Source: Hydrogenovibrio sp. SC-1 (GTDB lineage: Bacteria; Pseudomonadota; Gammaproteobacteria; Thiomicrospirales; Thiomicrospiraceae). Taken from it: a DNA stretch of 64,000 bases. The position numbers and the translations under genes were made by a program. The notes under the pieces are model-generated. The model had not been told where the DNA came from. It did no database searches and was given only the letters and a program-made list of their open reading frames with translations. The stretch covers positions 1-64,000 of the forward strand of contig NZ_PKGB01000002.1 of assembly GCF_002848135.1 (NCBI RefSeq). Reading direction: 5' to 3'. Position 1 is the stretch's first letter; each line of letters begins with the position of its first letter. Positions 8,602 to 18,123 of this stretch are shown here, piece by piece.

Positions 8602-11091
8602 TTACTCTTTAACAGCCTTTTTGGCGGGCGCTTTTTTAGAGGGTGTTTTTTTTGCGGGTGCCTTTTTCTTGGCTGGCTTTTTCGCTGCTGCCTTCGTTTT
8701 TGTCGTCTTTTTGGCTGGCGCTTTTTTGGCTCCTGCACGACCGCGTTTTTTCGGTTCGGGCGCCTCTTCTAAACGCTTGACACATTCATCAAAACTCAGG
8801 GTTAGCGCATCTTCATCTTTTTTGATTTTGGCATTCTTTTTGGTTTCAATATCGGTAATATAAGGTCCCCAACGGCCTTTTAAAATTTTAACATTGGTGC
8901 CTTCAAACACTTTAATGATTTTTTCAGCTTCCGTCACAATCTTCGCCTCAATTAACGCGACTGCTTCCTCTAAGGTAATACTTAAAGGATCTGTACCTTT
9001 GATCGGCGCATATTTTTTGGTGCCATATTCCAAATAAGGGCCAAAAGGGCCCTGTTTGGCAATAATCACTTGACCCTTCTCAACAGAAAACACCGTGCCA
9101 TCAACCGCTTCAGCAGAAAAGGATTCCGGCATTTCACCCACTTCACGCGGTAGCTTAAACAACTCCACCGCATCTTCAAGCTTTAAGGTATCCATTTTTT
9201 GGCCGGGCATTAAACTGGCAAAGGTCGGCTTTTCTTCATTTTCACCATCCCCCAATTGGACATAAGGACCAAATCGCCCAATCTTGACAAACATCGGCTT
9301 TCCGGTTTTGGGGTCTGTTCCCAATAGTCTGGCTTGTCCAGCTTCTTCTCGAGAAACATCTTCTGCGGCGACCACCTTTGGATGAAATTGACTGTAAAAC
9401 TTCGTCAACATTTGCTGCCAAGACTCTTTACCTTGCGCAATCACATCAAATTCAGACTCAACCATTGCCGTAAACTGATAATCTAAAACATCGCCAAAAT
9501 GCTTGACCAAAAAGCTGGTCACAATGCCGGCAATGTCCGTTGGAAACAGTTTGTTTTTCTCGGTTCCAGTCATTTCCGTCAAGGTTTCTTCAGCGATGTC
9601 GGTTGCCGACAAAGTCAATTGACGATAATCACGCGGCGTACCTTCACGATCCTCCTTAACGACATAGCCTCTTTGTTGAATGGTATCAATGGTCGGTGCG
9701 TAAGTTGACGGTCTACCAATTCCCATTTCTTCAAGTGTTCTGACTAAGCTGGCCTCATTATAGCGAGCTGGTGGACGAGAGAAGCTTTGACGCGAAGTGA
9801 GTTCACCTAACTTTAGGCTTTGTCCAACCGTCATCGGTGGCAGTTGGCTAGATTTAGCGTCATCGTCTAAGTCATACACTTTCAAAAACCCTTCAAAAGT
9901 GATGACCTCACCTTTTGCCGACAGCTTTTCTTTCGGTAAGCCGCTAATTGCAATATCCGCCGAAGTGCGTAAAAGTTTCGCATCGGCCATTTGCGAAGCG
10001 ATAGCGCGACGCCAAATTAATTGATACAGACGCTGCTCATTCCGTTCACCTTCAACGGAATTGACCGAAAATTCCGTAGGACGAATGGCTTCATGCGCTT
10101 CTTGGGCATCGGCATTCTTGGTTTTATAACGACGCGACTGCGCAAAAGATTCACCATAGTTACTGACAATCGTTTGATTGGCTTTTTGAATAGCTTCATC
10201 AGACAGATTCAATGAATCGGTACGCATATAGGTGATTTTCCCAGATTCATAAAGTCGTTGAGCAATCATCATGGTTTGTTTAACGGAAAACCCTAATTTC
10301 GCAGCGGCTTCCTGTTGCAAGGTTGAAGTGGTGAAAGGCGGTTTCGGTGACTTTTTAGCGGGTTTTTCTTGCAGATCCGCGACAGATAAGTCGCTAGACT
10401 GGACCGCTTGCAAATATTGCATGGCCTCTGCTTCTGTCTGAAAAGTCGCATTGCGTTTAACATCAACCGTGCCGACCTGCTTTTGCTGAGAATCCAATAT
10501 CGCCAACTGGCCCTGTAACCGATAAACAGTTTCAGGCGTAAACGCATCAATCTCTCTTTCCCGCTCCACAATCAGACGCACGGCAACGGACTGAACGCGC
10601 CCTGCTGACAGGCCTGTGCGGATTTTTTTCCAAAGAATGGGGGACAATTCAAAGCCGACAATTCGGTCTAAAATACGGCGCGCTTGCTGTGCTTCCACTA
10701 AATCCATATCAACCAAGCGTGGTTCTGCAATGGCCTTTTGAATAGCCGATTTGGTAATTTCATGAAACACTATGCGCTTGGTATCATTCACATTCAATTT
10801 TAAGGCTTCTGCAAGATGCCAAGCAATGGCTTCTCCTTCGCGGTCCTCATCCGTTGCCAGCCAGACAGTCTCGGCGGTTTTGGTTAATTTTCGCAATTCG
10901 GCAACGGTTTTTTTCTTATCTGCAGAGATTTCATAGTTTGGCAAAAATCCATTTTCGATTTCTATGCCCATCCCTTTTTTTTGAATATCGCGAATATGTC
11001 CATAGCTCGAGCGTACGGTAAATCCCTTGCCCAAATATTTTTCAATGGTTTTTGCTTTTGCAGGCGACTCTACTATTACCAAATTCGTCAT
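8602..11091 (-). CDS. topA: DNA topoisomerase I with Lys-rich tail
   Basis: An 829-residue type IA topoisomerase that relaxes negative supercoils. The TOPRIM domain has Glu8 and the acidic DEDREGE motif (81-87). The catalytic tyrosine is Tyr288 in GKITYMRTDSLNLS. The C-terminal part carries repeated glycine/aromatic topoisomerase C-terminal modules (GRFGPYVQLG, GPFGPYLEYG, GRWGPYI) and ends in about 50 residues rich in AKK/PAKK. The Cys4 zinc fingers of E. coli TopA are absent: almost no cysteine occurs in the C-terminal third. The basic tail is probably a DNA-binding substitute. It lies 186 bp downstream of dprA on the same strand. Confidence 0.97.
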   Translation of the reverse strand: MTNLVIVESPAKAKTIEKYLGKGFTVRSSYGHIRDIQKKGMGIEIENGFLPNYEISADKKKTVAELRKLTKTAETVWLATDEDREGEAIAWHLAEALKLNVNDTKRIVFHEITKSAIQKAIAEPRLVDMDLVEAQQARRILDRIVGFELSPILWKKIRTGLSAGRVQSVAVRLIVEREREIDAFTPETVYRLQGQLAILDSQQKQVGTVDVKRNATFQTEAEAMQYLQAVQSSDLSVADLQEKPAKKSPKPPFTTSTLQQEAAAKLGFSVKQTMMIAQRLYESGKITYMRTDSLNLSDEAIQKANQTIVSNYGESFAQSRRYKTKNADAQEAHEAIRPTEFSVNSVEGERNEQRLYQLIWRRAIASQMADAKLLRTSADIAISGLPKEKLSAKGEVITFEGFLKVYDLDDDAKSSQLPPMTVGQSLKLGELTSRQSFSRPPARYNEASLVRTLEEMGIGRPSTYAPTIDTIQQRGYVVKEDREGTPRDYRQLTLSATDIAEETLTEMTGTEKNKLFPTDIAGIVTSFLVKHFGDVLDYQFTAMVESEFDVIAQGKESWQQMLTKFYSQFHPKVVAAEDVSREEAGQARLLGTDPKTGKPMFVKIGRFGPYVQLGDGENEEKPTFASLMPGQKMDTLKLEDAVELFKLPREVGEMPESFSAEAVDGTVFSVEKGQVIIAKQGPFGPYLEYGTKKYAPIKGTDPLSITLEEAVALIEAKIVTEAEKIIKVFEGTNVKILKGRWGPYITDIETKKNAKIKKDEDALTLSFDECVKRLEEAPEPKKRGRAGAKKAPAKKTTKTKAAAKKPAKKKAPAKKTPSKKAPAKKAVKE

Positions 11092-11277
11092 AATCGTTGT
11101 CTCTTAAATGTGCATTGCTAAGGAGAATGCCCGTCCTTAATATTCGTGTCGATGACCCCAAATCATTTTTAGGGTGCAAAAAAAATGGATCAATTGCAAC
11201 TCTTTTTGTAAAGCTGCCTAAATGCGGCGCATTCTACCGCTAAATTTGAATAATTACCAAACAAACCTATGATTTCC

Positions 11278-12405
11278 TTAACGCAAGCGCCGCCAACGAC
11301 CTGCCGAAAGTGCTTCCAGTTCACCCCGCAATTCCAACATTAACAGCTCTGATTGCAGTTGCGCGACGCTCCAGCCCGTCAAACTCACCAGTTCATCTAA
11401 ACCGATTGGTTCAAAATCCAAATAGGCCATTAATGCGTTATCTGACAGTGCCGGTTCTTGATTCACACTTGGTTTTTTTGCAGATACCTTCAACTGCGAT
11501 TGCAGTATCGCCGATAACTCTTCTAATATGTCTTCACCGGATTCAACCAGCTTTGCGCCCTGACGAATCAATTGATGACACCCTTTAACTTGAGGGTTAT
11601 GAATCGAACCAGGAACCGCAAACACTTCTCTATCCTGCTCTAATGCTGTTCTGGCCGTGATTAAAGAGCCGCTCTTCAATGCAGCCTCAACCACCAGTGT
11701 CCCTAAACTCAACCCGGAAATAATTCGATTCCGTTGTGGAAAGTGATACGCCATCGGTTTAACCCCTAATGGATATTCCGAAACCATGGCGCCTGTCTCG
11801 GCGATCTGTCGCGCCAAATCTCGATTCGTTGCCGGATAAACCCGATCCAGTCCCGTCGCCACCACCGCAATAGTGGTGCCGCTAGACTGATTCGCATCGG
11901 CTTTCAAGGCATTTAAAGCCCCTTCATGCGCCGCCTTATCTATGCCAGATGCCAACCCGCTAGTTACGACTAAGCCCACACTGGCTAAATATTGTGCAAA
12001 ATCGCTAGCAATCAACCGGCCTGTTTTCGAGGCATTACGACTGCCGACCATTGCCAGTTGCGGCTGAGACAATAGCTGAATATCGCCTCTGACATAGAGT
12101 AAAAGCGGTGGATCAGCAATTTGTTTCAACAGCGGCGGATAGGCGCTATCCTGCCAAGTGACAATTCCCTGCCCTGATTGTTGAGCCCACTCAATAGCCT
12201 CATCGATTCTTTTCGGTTTATCGGCATCCAGCCACTTTTCAAATTGCTTAGGGGTTAGAATTTGTGCCTGTTGCCAAGCCGAACCTGACGCAACCATGGC
12301 TTGTTCAAGACTACCAAAATAACCTTCAATTTGGGCTATTTGCTTAAACCTGACCTGAGCAAAATGCAGATTCAATCCCTGTTTTAAGGTGTCTATATCA
12401 GACAT
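11278..12405 (-). CDS. dprA: DNA-processing protein DprA
   Basis: A 375-residue DprA/Smf protein that binds incoming single-stranded DNA and loads RecA during natural transformation. It has an N-terminal helical extension, a Rossmann-like core with GSRNASKTG, SGLASGIDKAAHEGAL and FPQRNRIISGLS, and a C-terminal winged-helix-like domain (about 310-375). The gene is divergent from def across about 130 bp, a frequent arrangement in gammaproteobacteria. It is intact, in contrast to the disrupted comM, so part of the transformation machinery remains. Confidence 0.95.
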   Translation of the reverse strand: MSDIDTLKQGLNLHFAQVRFKQIAQIEGYFGSLEQAMVASGSAWQQAQILTPKQFEKWLDADKPKRIDEAIEWAQQSGQGIVTWQDSAYPPLLKQIADPPLLLYVRGDIQLLSQPQLAMVGSRNASKTGRLIASDFAQYLASVGLVVTSGLASGIDKAAHEGALNALKADANQSSGTTIAVVATGLDRVYPATNRDLARQIAETGAMVSEYPLGVKPMAYHFPQRNRIISGLSLGTLVVEAALKSGSLITARTALEQDREVFAVPGSIHNPQVKGCHQLIRQGAKLVESGEDILEELSAILQSQLKVSAKKPSVNQEPALSDNALMAYLDFEPIGLDELVSLTGWSVAQLQSELLMLELRGELEALSAGRWRRLR

Positions 12406-12538
12406 AAGCCACTCAATCCGTTATAATTCTTTTAAGCAAAATCAGATGCAATCCCTTTGCTGTCAAGATGATGGGCTTAGTTTACCGTTACATTGCAGAC
12501 AAAGGTCTTTTAAACCATCAAAAAGTATACTCGTTATT

Positions 12539-13045
12539 ATGGACAAACTCGACATCGTTCTCTACCCAGATAGTGGTCTAAGAGAAACTTGCCAACCGAT
12601 TCCCGAAATGACCGATGCGCTTGATAAGCTCATTGATGATATGTTTTACACCATGTACGATGCGCCAGGCATTGGCTTAGCCGCCCCACAGGTCGCAGTA
12701 CAACAACGCCTTATCGTCGTGGATATTTCCGAATCAAAAGACCAACCCATTGCGCTATTAAATCCAGAAATTGTCAACAGCGCAGGTAAAATTACCTGGG
12801 AAGAAGGTTGTCTCTCCATTCCAGGCGTCTATGCCAAAGTCAATCGACCTTCAGAAATTCTGGTTCGAGGTATGGACCGAGATGGCAAATCCATTGAATT
12901 TGAAGCCAGCGATCTACTTGCTGTCTGCATTCAGCATGAAATTGATCACCTTAATGGCAAATTATTCATTGACCATTTATCGGGATTAAAACGCACACGT
13001 GCCATTCAAAAATTTAAAAAGGAAATGGCTCAAGATGCCCATTAA
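12539..13045 (+). CDS. def: Peptide deformylase
   Basis: A 168-residue metalloenzyme that removes the formyl group from nascent N-terminal methionine. All three motifs are present: GIGLAAPQV, EEGCLSIPG and the metal-binding QHEIDHLNG. I placed the start at the ATG at 12539; the frame is open 50 codons further upstream, but that stretch has no family counterpart and would run into the dprA promoter region. It is the first gene of a long forward run and overlaps fmt by 11 bp. Confidence 0.96.
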   Translation: MDKLDIVLYPDSGLRETCQPIPEMTDALDKLIDDMFYTMYDAPGIGLAAPQVAVQQRLIVVDISESKDQPIALLNPEIVNSAGKITWEEGCLSIPGVYAKVNRPSEILVRGMDRDGKSIEFEASDLLAVCIQHEIDHLNGKLFIDHLSGLKRTRAIQKFKKEMAQDAH

Positions 13046-14012
13046 TGCACCATCGCCATCTCAACCGCTCAAGATTATTTTTGCCGGCACACCCGAATTT
13101 TCGGTGGCGCCATTACAGGCTTTATTAGATTCACCCCATCAAGTGATTGGCGTCTATACCCAGCCAGATCGTCCAGCCGGACGCGGCCGAAAATTGACAG
13201 CTAGCCCCGTCAAACAACTTGCTCAACAGCACGACCTGCCGGTTTACCAACCAGAATCACTCAAGGATTCAGACGCACAAGCAGAGCTCAAGGCCTTAAA
13301 TGCTGATGTCATGGTGGTCGTGGCCTATGGCTTAATTCTGCCAAAAGCGGTATTGGAGATGCCAACCTACGGTTGCTACAATATCCATGCCTCACTACTG
13401 CCACGCTGGCGGGGTGCAGCACCGATTCAAAGGGCCATTCAAATGGGAGATGCCGAAACCGGCGTCACCATTATGCAAATGGACGAAGGACTGGATACTG
13501 GCGATATGCTAACGACCTTAACCACCGCCATTCAAGCGGATGATACGGCTCAAACCTTACACGATCGGCTCAGCCAGATGGGTTCAACCGCGCTCATGAA
13601 AACCTTAGCAGATTTACAAGCTGATAATCTTTCGCCTATTGCGCAAAATGCTGATTCGGCGACCTATGCCCAAAAACTGACTAAAGCAGAAGCCCAGGTT
13701 CATTGGCAAAGCCCAGCGTCCACGTTAGTTCGGCAAATTCAGGCCTTTAACCCTTGGCCAGTTGCGTTTACGCAACTACAAGGTCAACCGCTCAGACTTT
13801 GGCAAGCCACCCAAGGACAAAAGAGCACCCAAGAACCACCAGGCCTGGTTGTTTCTGTAGACAAACAAGGCATGGAAGTGGCAACTGGCGAAGGGACTCT
13901 ATGGATTACGCAACTCCAACCTGCCGGTAAAAAACCCATGTCAGCCTATGATTTTGCCCAAGCGCGCCAGTTAGTCGGACAAACGTTGGGGCTCGACAAT
14001 GACAACCACTGA
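13035..14012 (+). CDS. fmt: Methionyl-tRNA formyltransferase
   Basis: A 325-residue enzyme that formylates initiator Met-tRNA with 10-formyl-tetrahydrofolate. The catalytic domain shows IIFAGTPEFSV, GRGRKLTASPVKQLA and the folate-binding SLLPRWRGAAPIQRAI; the C-terminal OB-fold domain follows. I chose the ATG at 13035 overlapping the end of def; an in-frame ATG 36 bases earlier would add residues lacking in homologues. It overlaps rsmB by 14 bp, so def-fmt-rsmB are probably coupled. A copy of the CCAGGCCTGG palindrome lies inside the C-terminal domain. Confidence 0.96.
   Translation: MPINAPSPSQPLKIIFAGTPEFSVAPLQALLDSPHQVIGVYTQPDRPAGRGRKLTASPVKQLAQQHDLPVYQPESLKDSDAQAELKALNADVMVVVAYGLILPKAVLEMPTYGCYNIHASLLPRWRGAAPIQRAIQMGDAETGVTIMQMDEGLDTGDMLTTLTTAIQADDTAQTLHDRLSQMGSTALMKTLADLQADNLSPIAQNADSATYAQKLTKAEAQVHWQSPASTLVRQIQAFNPWPVAFTQLQGQPLRLWQATQGQKSTQEPPGLVVSVDKQGMEVATGEGTLWITQLQPAGKKPMSAYDFAQARQLVGQTLGLDNDNH
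13838..13849. repeat. CCAGGCCTGG palindrome inside fmt
   Basis: A 12-bp perfect palindrome ACCAGGCCTGGT in the fmt coding sequence, read in the frame giving Pro-Gly-Leu-Val. It is a member of the dispersed family. Confidence 0.8.
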
Positions 14013-15330
14013 TACTCGGTTTATTGCATTAAAAATCTGTCTAACCGTCATTGAACAGGGCCGGTCATTGAGCCAATCGTTAAACGAAGGATTAGCGCAG
14101 TTTGATGATCGACGCGAGCGTGCCTTTGCCCAGAATTTGGTGCTTGGCACCTTACGCTGGCAACTGCGACTCGAAGCCATCCGAGAACAGCTTTTAAAAA
14201 AACCGCTCAAAGCCAAAGATGCCGACCTGAACCAACTGATTTGTTTAGGACTCTACCAAATTCTGTATATGGACACCCCCGAACATGCCGCGGTGTCGGA
14301 AACGGTGCAACTCACCAAGCGTCTTAAAAAACCTTGGGCTAAAGCGCTGGTCAATGGCGTGTTAAGAAATTTTTTACGCGACAAAGATCGCATTTGTGGG
14401 GAAGTTGATAAAAAACCTGCCTATTGCTACTCACACCCTCAGTGGTTTACCAAGACCATGCGCCAAGCTTACCCAGATGACTGGCAAGCGATTTTAACGG
14501 CCAATAACCAACCCGCCCCCTTAACCCTCAGAGTAAATGGCCTGCAACAAACCCGAGACCAACTGATAACACGGCTGTCTGAAGCCGGTGTGAGGGCCAG
14601 CCCTCATTCGTTTGCACCGCAAGGCATCTTGTTGGAACACAGCACCGATGTCAGCCAATTACCGACTTATGAATCTGGCGGCTTCAGTGTTCAAGATGGG
14701 GCAGCGCAAATGGCAGCATGTCTGCTCGACCCAAAACCCCATGAAAGTATCCTTGATGCTTGCGCCGCGCCAGGCGGCAAAACGGGACACTTGTTAGAAT
14801 TGAGTCAAAATCAAGCTCAAGTGTTTGCGCTGGAAAAAGACCCTAGCCGCATTGACCGTTTATCAGAAAACCTACACCGTTTATCCTTAACACCGAGTGC
14901 GATCAACCAAGGCGATGCTGCTGATTTAGCAGAGCTTTGGCCAGAGATTCAATTTGATAAAATCTTACTGGATGCGCCCTGCTCGGCTACCGGAATCATT
15001 CGACGTCACCCAGACATCAAGTGGCATCGAACCCCTGAAGACATCACTGCGCTAACCGAATTGCAATCGCAAATTTTGAAATCGGTTTGGTCACGTCTAA
15101 AGCCAGGCGGCTTACTGTTATATGCGACCTGTTCCGTTTTGCCCCAGGAGAACCGTTTGCAAATGACACAGTTCTTAGAAGACACTCAGGATGCTGCCGA
15201 GATGCCTTATCTGATTAACCAACAACCCGTTGAGTGGGGGCGTTCATTTGACGGGCCTGGATTACAAATCCTACCAGGCCTGGCCAATATGGACGGTTTC
15301 TACTATTGTTTACTCCGTAAAAAGGACTGA
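13999..15330 (+). CDS. rsmB: 16S rRNA m5C967 methyltransferase RsmB
   Basis: A 443-residue SAM-dependent enzyme that makes 5-methylcytosine at position 967 (E. coli numbering) of 16S rRNA. A NusB-like RNA-binding domain covers about 1-135. The Rossmann methyltransferase part has DACAAPGGKTGHLLEL, DAPCSATGIIRRHPDIKW (first catalytic Cys) and ATCSVLPQEN (the nucleophile Cys). It is the third gene of the def-fmt-rsmB group, overlapping fmt. A palindrome copy lies near its 3' end. Confidence 0.96.
   Translation: MTTTDTRFIALKICLTVIEQGRSLSQSLNEGLAQFDDRRERAFAQNLVLGTLRWQLRLEAIREQLLKKPLKAKDADLNQLICLGLYQILYMDTPEHAAVSETVQLTKRLKKPWAKALVNGVLRNFLRDKDRICGEVDKKPAYCYSHPQWFTKTMRQAYPDDWQAILTANNQPAPLTLRVNGLQQTRDQLITRLSEAGVRASPHSFAPQGILLEHSTDVSQLPTYESGGFSVQDGAAQMAACLLDPKPHESILDACAAPGGKTGHLLELSQNQAQVFALEKDPSRIDRLSENLHRLSLTPSAINQGDAADLAELWPEIQFDKILLDAPCSATGIIRRHPDIKWHRTPEDITALTELQSQILKSVWSRLKPGGLLLYATCSVLPQENRLQMTQFLEDTQDAAEMPYLINQQPVEWGRSFDGPGLQILPGLANMDGFYYCLLRKKD
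15273..15284. repeat. CCAGGCCTGG palindrome inside rsmB
   Basis: The exact core CCAGGCCTGG is at 15274-15283, read as Pro-Gly-Leu-Ala near the RsmB C-terminus. The arms do not extend beyond the core. Confidence 0.7.
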
Positions 15331-15333
15331 TGC

Positions 15334-15918
15334 ATGCGACTGACTCTGCTCAAATGGTTACAGCTCAGTCTGATCATGACTTTTGTTGGGACACCTATTG
15401 CGCAGGCCGATATTCACATTCGTTATTTAAATGACTACCAAATAGATCAACAGCTGGTACTAGATGCCCAAGTTGACTTTAAACTGGACCCCATCATTAC
15501 CAAAGCTGTCAACCATGAAATCCCCTTGAACTTTATCACTGAAATTGAGTTGAATGAAAGTTACTCATTAATGGGATTTAGCCTCTCCCGCAATCGGGTA
15601 AAAATCGTTTACGAATCACAACTGAACTATTTTGGTTTTAATCAAATTTACGTCATCACCAATAAGCGCAACCAAAAAGTACAATCCTTTTCCAGCCTAT
15701 CGGAAGCCTTGCGAACCATGGGCACCTTATCCAATTTTAATCTAGCAAATCTGTCTGACTTACACCCAAATACGCTTTACACCATTAAAATACGGGTCTC
15801 ACTCAATCAATGGAAACTACCGACACCGCTCATTTTAGATGCGTTGTGGAATTCAGCTTGGCAACTGGACAGTGGCTGGCATCAAATCCAAATCCAATCC
15901 CCTAAAAGTTGGCTATAA
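15334..15918 (+). CDS. DUF4390 exported protein
   Basis: A 194-residue protein with an N-terminal signal peptide (cleavage after about AQA, residue 25) and a DUF4390 body rich in beta strands (LVLDAQVDFKLDPIITKAVNHEIPLNFITEIEL; LREAL-type SLSEALRTMG; YTIKIRVSLNQWKLPTPLIL). The function is unknown. DUF4390 genes regularly sit between rsmB and ntrY in gammaproteobacteria, as here (gap of 3 bp on each side). It is therefore a candidate periplasmic partner of the NtrY-like sensor, which is inferred from gene order only. Confidence 0.85.
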   Translation: MRLTLLKWLQLSLIMTFVGTPIAQADIHIRYLNDYQIDQQLVLDAQVDFKLDPIITKAVNHEIPLNFITEIELNESYSLMGFSLSRNRVKIVYESQLNYFGFNQIYVITNKRNQKVQSFSSLSEALRTMGTLSNFNLANLSDLHPNTLYTIKIRVSLNQWKLPTPLILDALWNSAWQLDSGWHQIQIQSPKSWL

Positions 15919-15921
15919 ACC

Positions 15922-18096
15922 ATGAAAAAACGCATCAAACTTTTTCTATCAAGTCAGTACGGTTGGTTAAGCGTTATTTCGAGCATCTTGCTGGTCATAC
16001 TCATGGTGATGAGTCAAATTTTGCAGAATGCTTCTCAGTTTGCAGAGAGCTATTCAACGTTACTGTTTATTGCTTTTTTTGGGATTATTCTACTGGTTAT
16101 TATTTTAGTCAAAACCCTGCTCAAACTCCGCCAACAGTATCGTCAAAAAGTGGCCGGGATCAAACTCACAACCCGCCTTACCCTCATTATCAGTGCCTTG
16201 CTGGGCATTCCGCTCACCATCGTCTTTTACTTCTCGATGAGTTTTGTCCATCAAGGTATCGACCAATGGTTTGATGTCAAAACCGAAACGGCACTCAGCA
16301 ATGCGGTTAAGTTGGTACAAACCTCTTTAGACGACCAAACACGGCGCAAACTCAACAGTACCCAACAAGCGCTAAAACGCTACCAGCAAGACCTCATCAA
16401 CTCCCCTATCCTCACCCTCAATAAAATTGGCGAACAACTGAATGCGCGTGAACTGTCACTCTATAACTCGGATGGACAACTGATTGCTTATAACAGCCAA
16501 GAAAACATTGGTATCTTGCCGACGGCCCCAGCTCCTAGACTCTTTCAACAAATTCGAAAACGGCTAAGCTACGCCGCTATTGAAACCCAACCCGGTGCCA
16601 ATTCTCAACATCAATTCATTCACGTCATTCTGCCGGTCAACGACCTGTTGAACAATAAACTCTATGCTCTTCAAGTCATTTTTCCGATTCCGGACCAACT
16701 CAGTAATCTGGCCAACACAGTTCAAGTCGCTTCAGGTCAGTATCAAGAACTCTCCTATTTACGAGCCCCCCTCAAAACCAGCTTCACCGTAATATTAACC
16801 ATGGTATTACTGCTGACCTTAATCAGTGCCTTGCTATTTACCATTCGCACCATTGAAAACATTACTCGTCCGATTAGAACCTTAGCAGAAGGGACAGAGG
16901 AAGTTTCCAAGGGGAATTACTCACTGACAATGCCGATTGATCGACAAGATGAGATGGGGCAGTTGATTCAGTCTTTTAATGACATGATTCAGCAAATCGC
17001 AAAGGCTCGAAATGAAATCAAATTTGGTCAGCAGCAGGCCGAAATGCAAAAACTTTATCTGCAAGCCATTATCAAAAACCTCAATAGTGGCGTGCTGACT
17101 TTTGATAATCACATGCGCCTAAAAACACTCAATGACGCCACCAACCTGATTCTAAATACCGACTTGTTTTCTCAGGTTGGCAATGAAATCGGCGACATTC
17201 TAAACCAACCCGATTACCAAGCCTTAAACGGCTTCTTTGAACAGGTTTTTCCATTGTTTCGAGAGGATGCCAAGCCTTGGAGTCAACAATTGAGTTATGA
17301 TGATTTTCATGGTCGAAAAATGCTGTTGGTTCATGGATCAACCTTACCCAGTCTTGACCAAAAATTTAATGGTTACGTTATCGTGATTGAGGACATTACC
17401 AAACTCATCAAAGCTCAATTGCATGCGGCTTGGAGTGACGTCGCCCAGCGGCTTGCCCATGAAATTAAAAACCCTTTGACGCCCATTCAGCTTTCTGCTG
17501 AGCGACTTAATTTCAAGCTATCGAGTAAGTTGGAAGATTCCGATCAAAAACTCCTTGCGCGTATGACCGATACCATTATTGAGCAGGTATTGGCCATGCA
17601 AAACCTAGTGGATGCCTTTACCGAATATGCGGATACCCCTGAGTTGGAATTAACTCAACTTGATTTGAATGGTCTTGTTAAAGATGTCGTAAACATGTAT
17701 AAAGACCCTAAAGCCAATTGGCGTGTCAGCTATGAGATTGACCCTCAGTGCCCAACACTTTCGGCCGATCCCGCTAAGCTCAGACAACTGCTTCACAATC
17801 TCATTAAAAACGGTCTTGAAGCTTGTGAAACCATTCCTCAAGGGCGGGTAAGAGTCATGACGCAAAGCCTGGACGAACACCATATTCAATTGCGTGTCTG
17901 TGACAATGGCAATGGCATACCAGAAACCATTAAAAACTGGATTTTTGAACCCTATGCTACCGGTAAACCCAAGGGGACAGGACTGGGGCTTTCAATCGTG
18001 AAAAAAATTGTCGATGAACATCATGGGCAAATTCAGGTAGAATCTTCACCTGATACAGGAACCTGTTTTATCATCAAACTTCCACAAACCCAATAA
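15922..18096 (+). CDS. ntrY: NtrY-like membrane sensor histidine kinase
   Basis: A 724-residue sensor. Three membrane segments near the N-terminus (about 12-30, 38-65 and 90-105) precede a periplasmic region of about 180 residues. A fourth segment (about 285-308) leads to a HAMP domain, a PAS domain (about 380-490), a HisKA domain with the phosphorylated His513 in LAHEIKNPLTPIQLSAERL, and a HATPase domain (LHNLIKNGLEAC, VCDNGNGIP, GTGLGLSIVKKIV). The family senses nitrogen or redox state; the signal here is unknown. The ntrX partner follows by 27 bp. Confidence 0.92.
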   Translation: MKKRIKLFLSSQYGWLSVISSILLVILMVMSQILQNASQFAESYSTLLFIAFFGIILLVIILVKTLLKLRQQYRQKVAGIKLTTRLTLIISALLGIPLTIVFYFSMSFVHQGIDQWFDVKTETALSNAVKLVQTSLDDQTRRKLNSTQQALKRYQQDLINSPILTLNKIGEQLNARELSLYNSDGQLIAYNSQENIGILPTAPAPRLFQQIRKRLSYAAIETQPGANSQHQFIHVILPVNDLLNNKLYALQVIFPIPDQLSNLANTVQVASGQYQELSYLRAPLKTSFTVILTMVLLLTLISALLFTIRTIENITRPIRTLAEGTEEVSKGNYSLTMPIDRQDEMGQLIQSFNDMIQQIAKARNEIKFGQQQAEMQKLYLQAIIKNLNSGVLTFDNHMRLKTLNDATNLILNTDLFSQVGNEIGDILNQPDYQALNGFFEQVFPLFREDAKPWSQQLSYDDFHGRKMLLVHGSTLPSLDQKFNGYVIVIEDITKLIKAQLHAAWSDVAQRLAHEIKNPLTPIQLSAERLNFKLSSKLEDSDQKLLARMTDTIIEQVLAMQNLVDAFTEYADTPELELTQLDLNGLVKDVVNMYKDPKANWRVSYEIDPQCPTLSADPAKLRQLLHNLIKNGLEACETIPQGRVRVMTQSLDEHHIQLRVCDNGNGIPETIKNWIFEPYATGKPKGTGLGLSIVKKIVDEHHGQIQVESSPDTGTCFIIKLPQTQ

Positions 18097-18123
18097 ATGA
18101 CAATCGCAAGGATATAGGCTTTA

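Noticed and set aside
8591-8863. Plus-strand open frame opposite the topA tail
   Set aside because: It is a Phe/Ala-rich shadow of the Lys-rich topA repeats, with no ribosome site and no independent support.
10603-10618. ACAGGCCTGT palindrome in topA
   Set aside because: It shares AGGCCT but lacks the CC/GG flanks; it is not counted in the family.
12389-12538. N-terminal extension of peptide deformylase by 50 codons
   Set aside because: The extension has no family match and covers the dprA/def promoter region; the ATG at 12539 gives the normal length.
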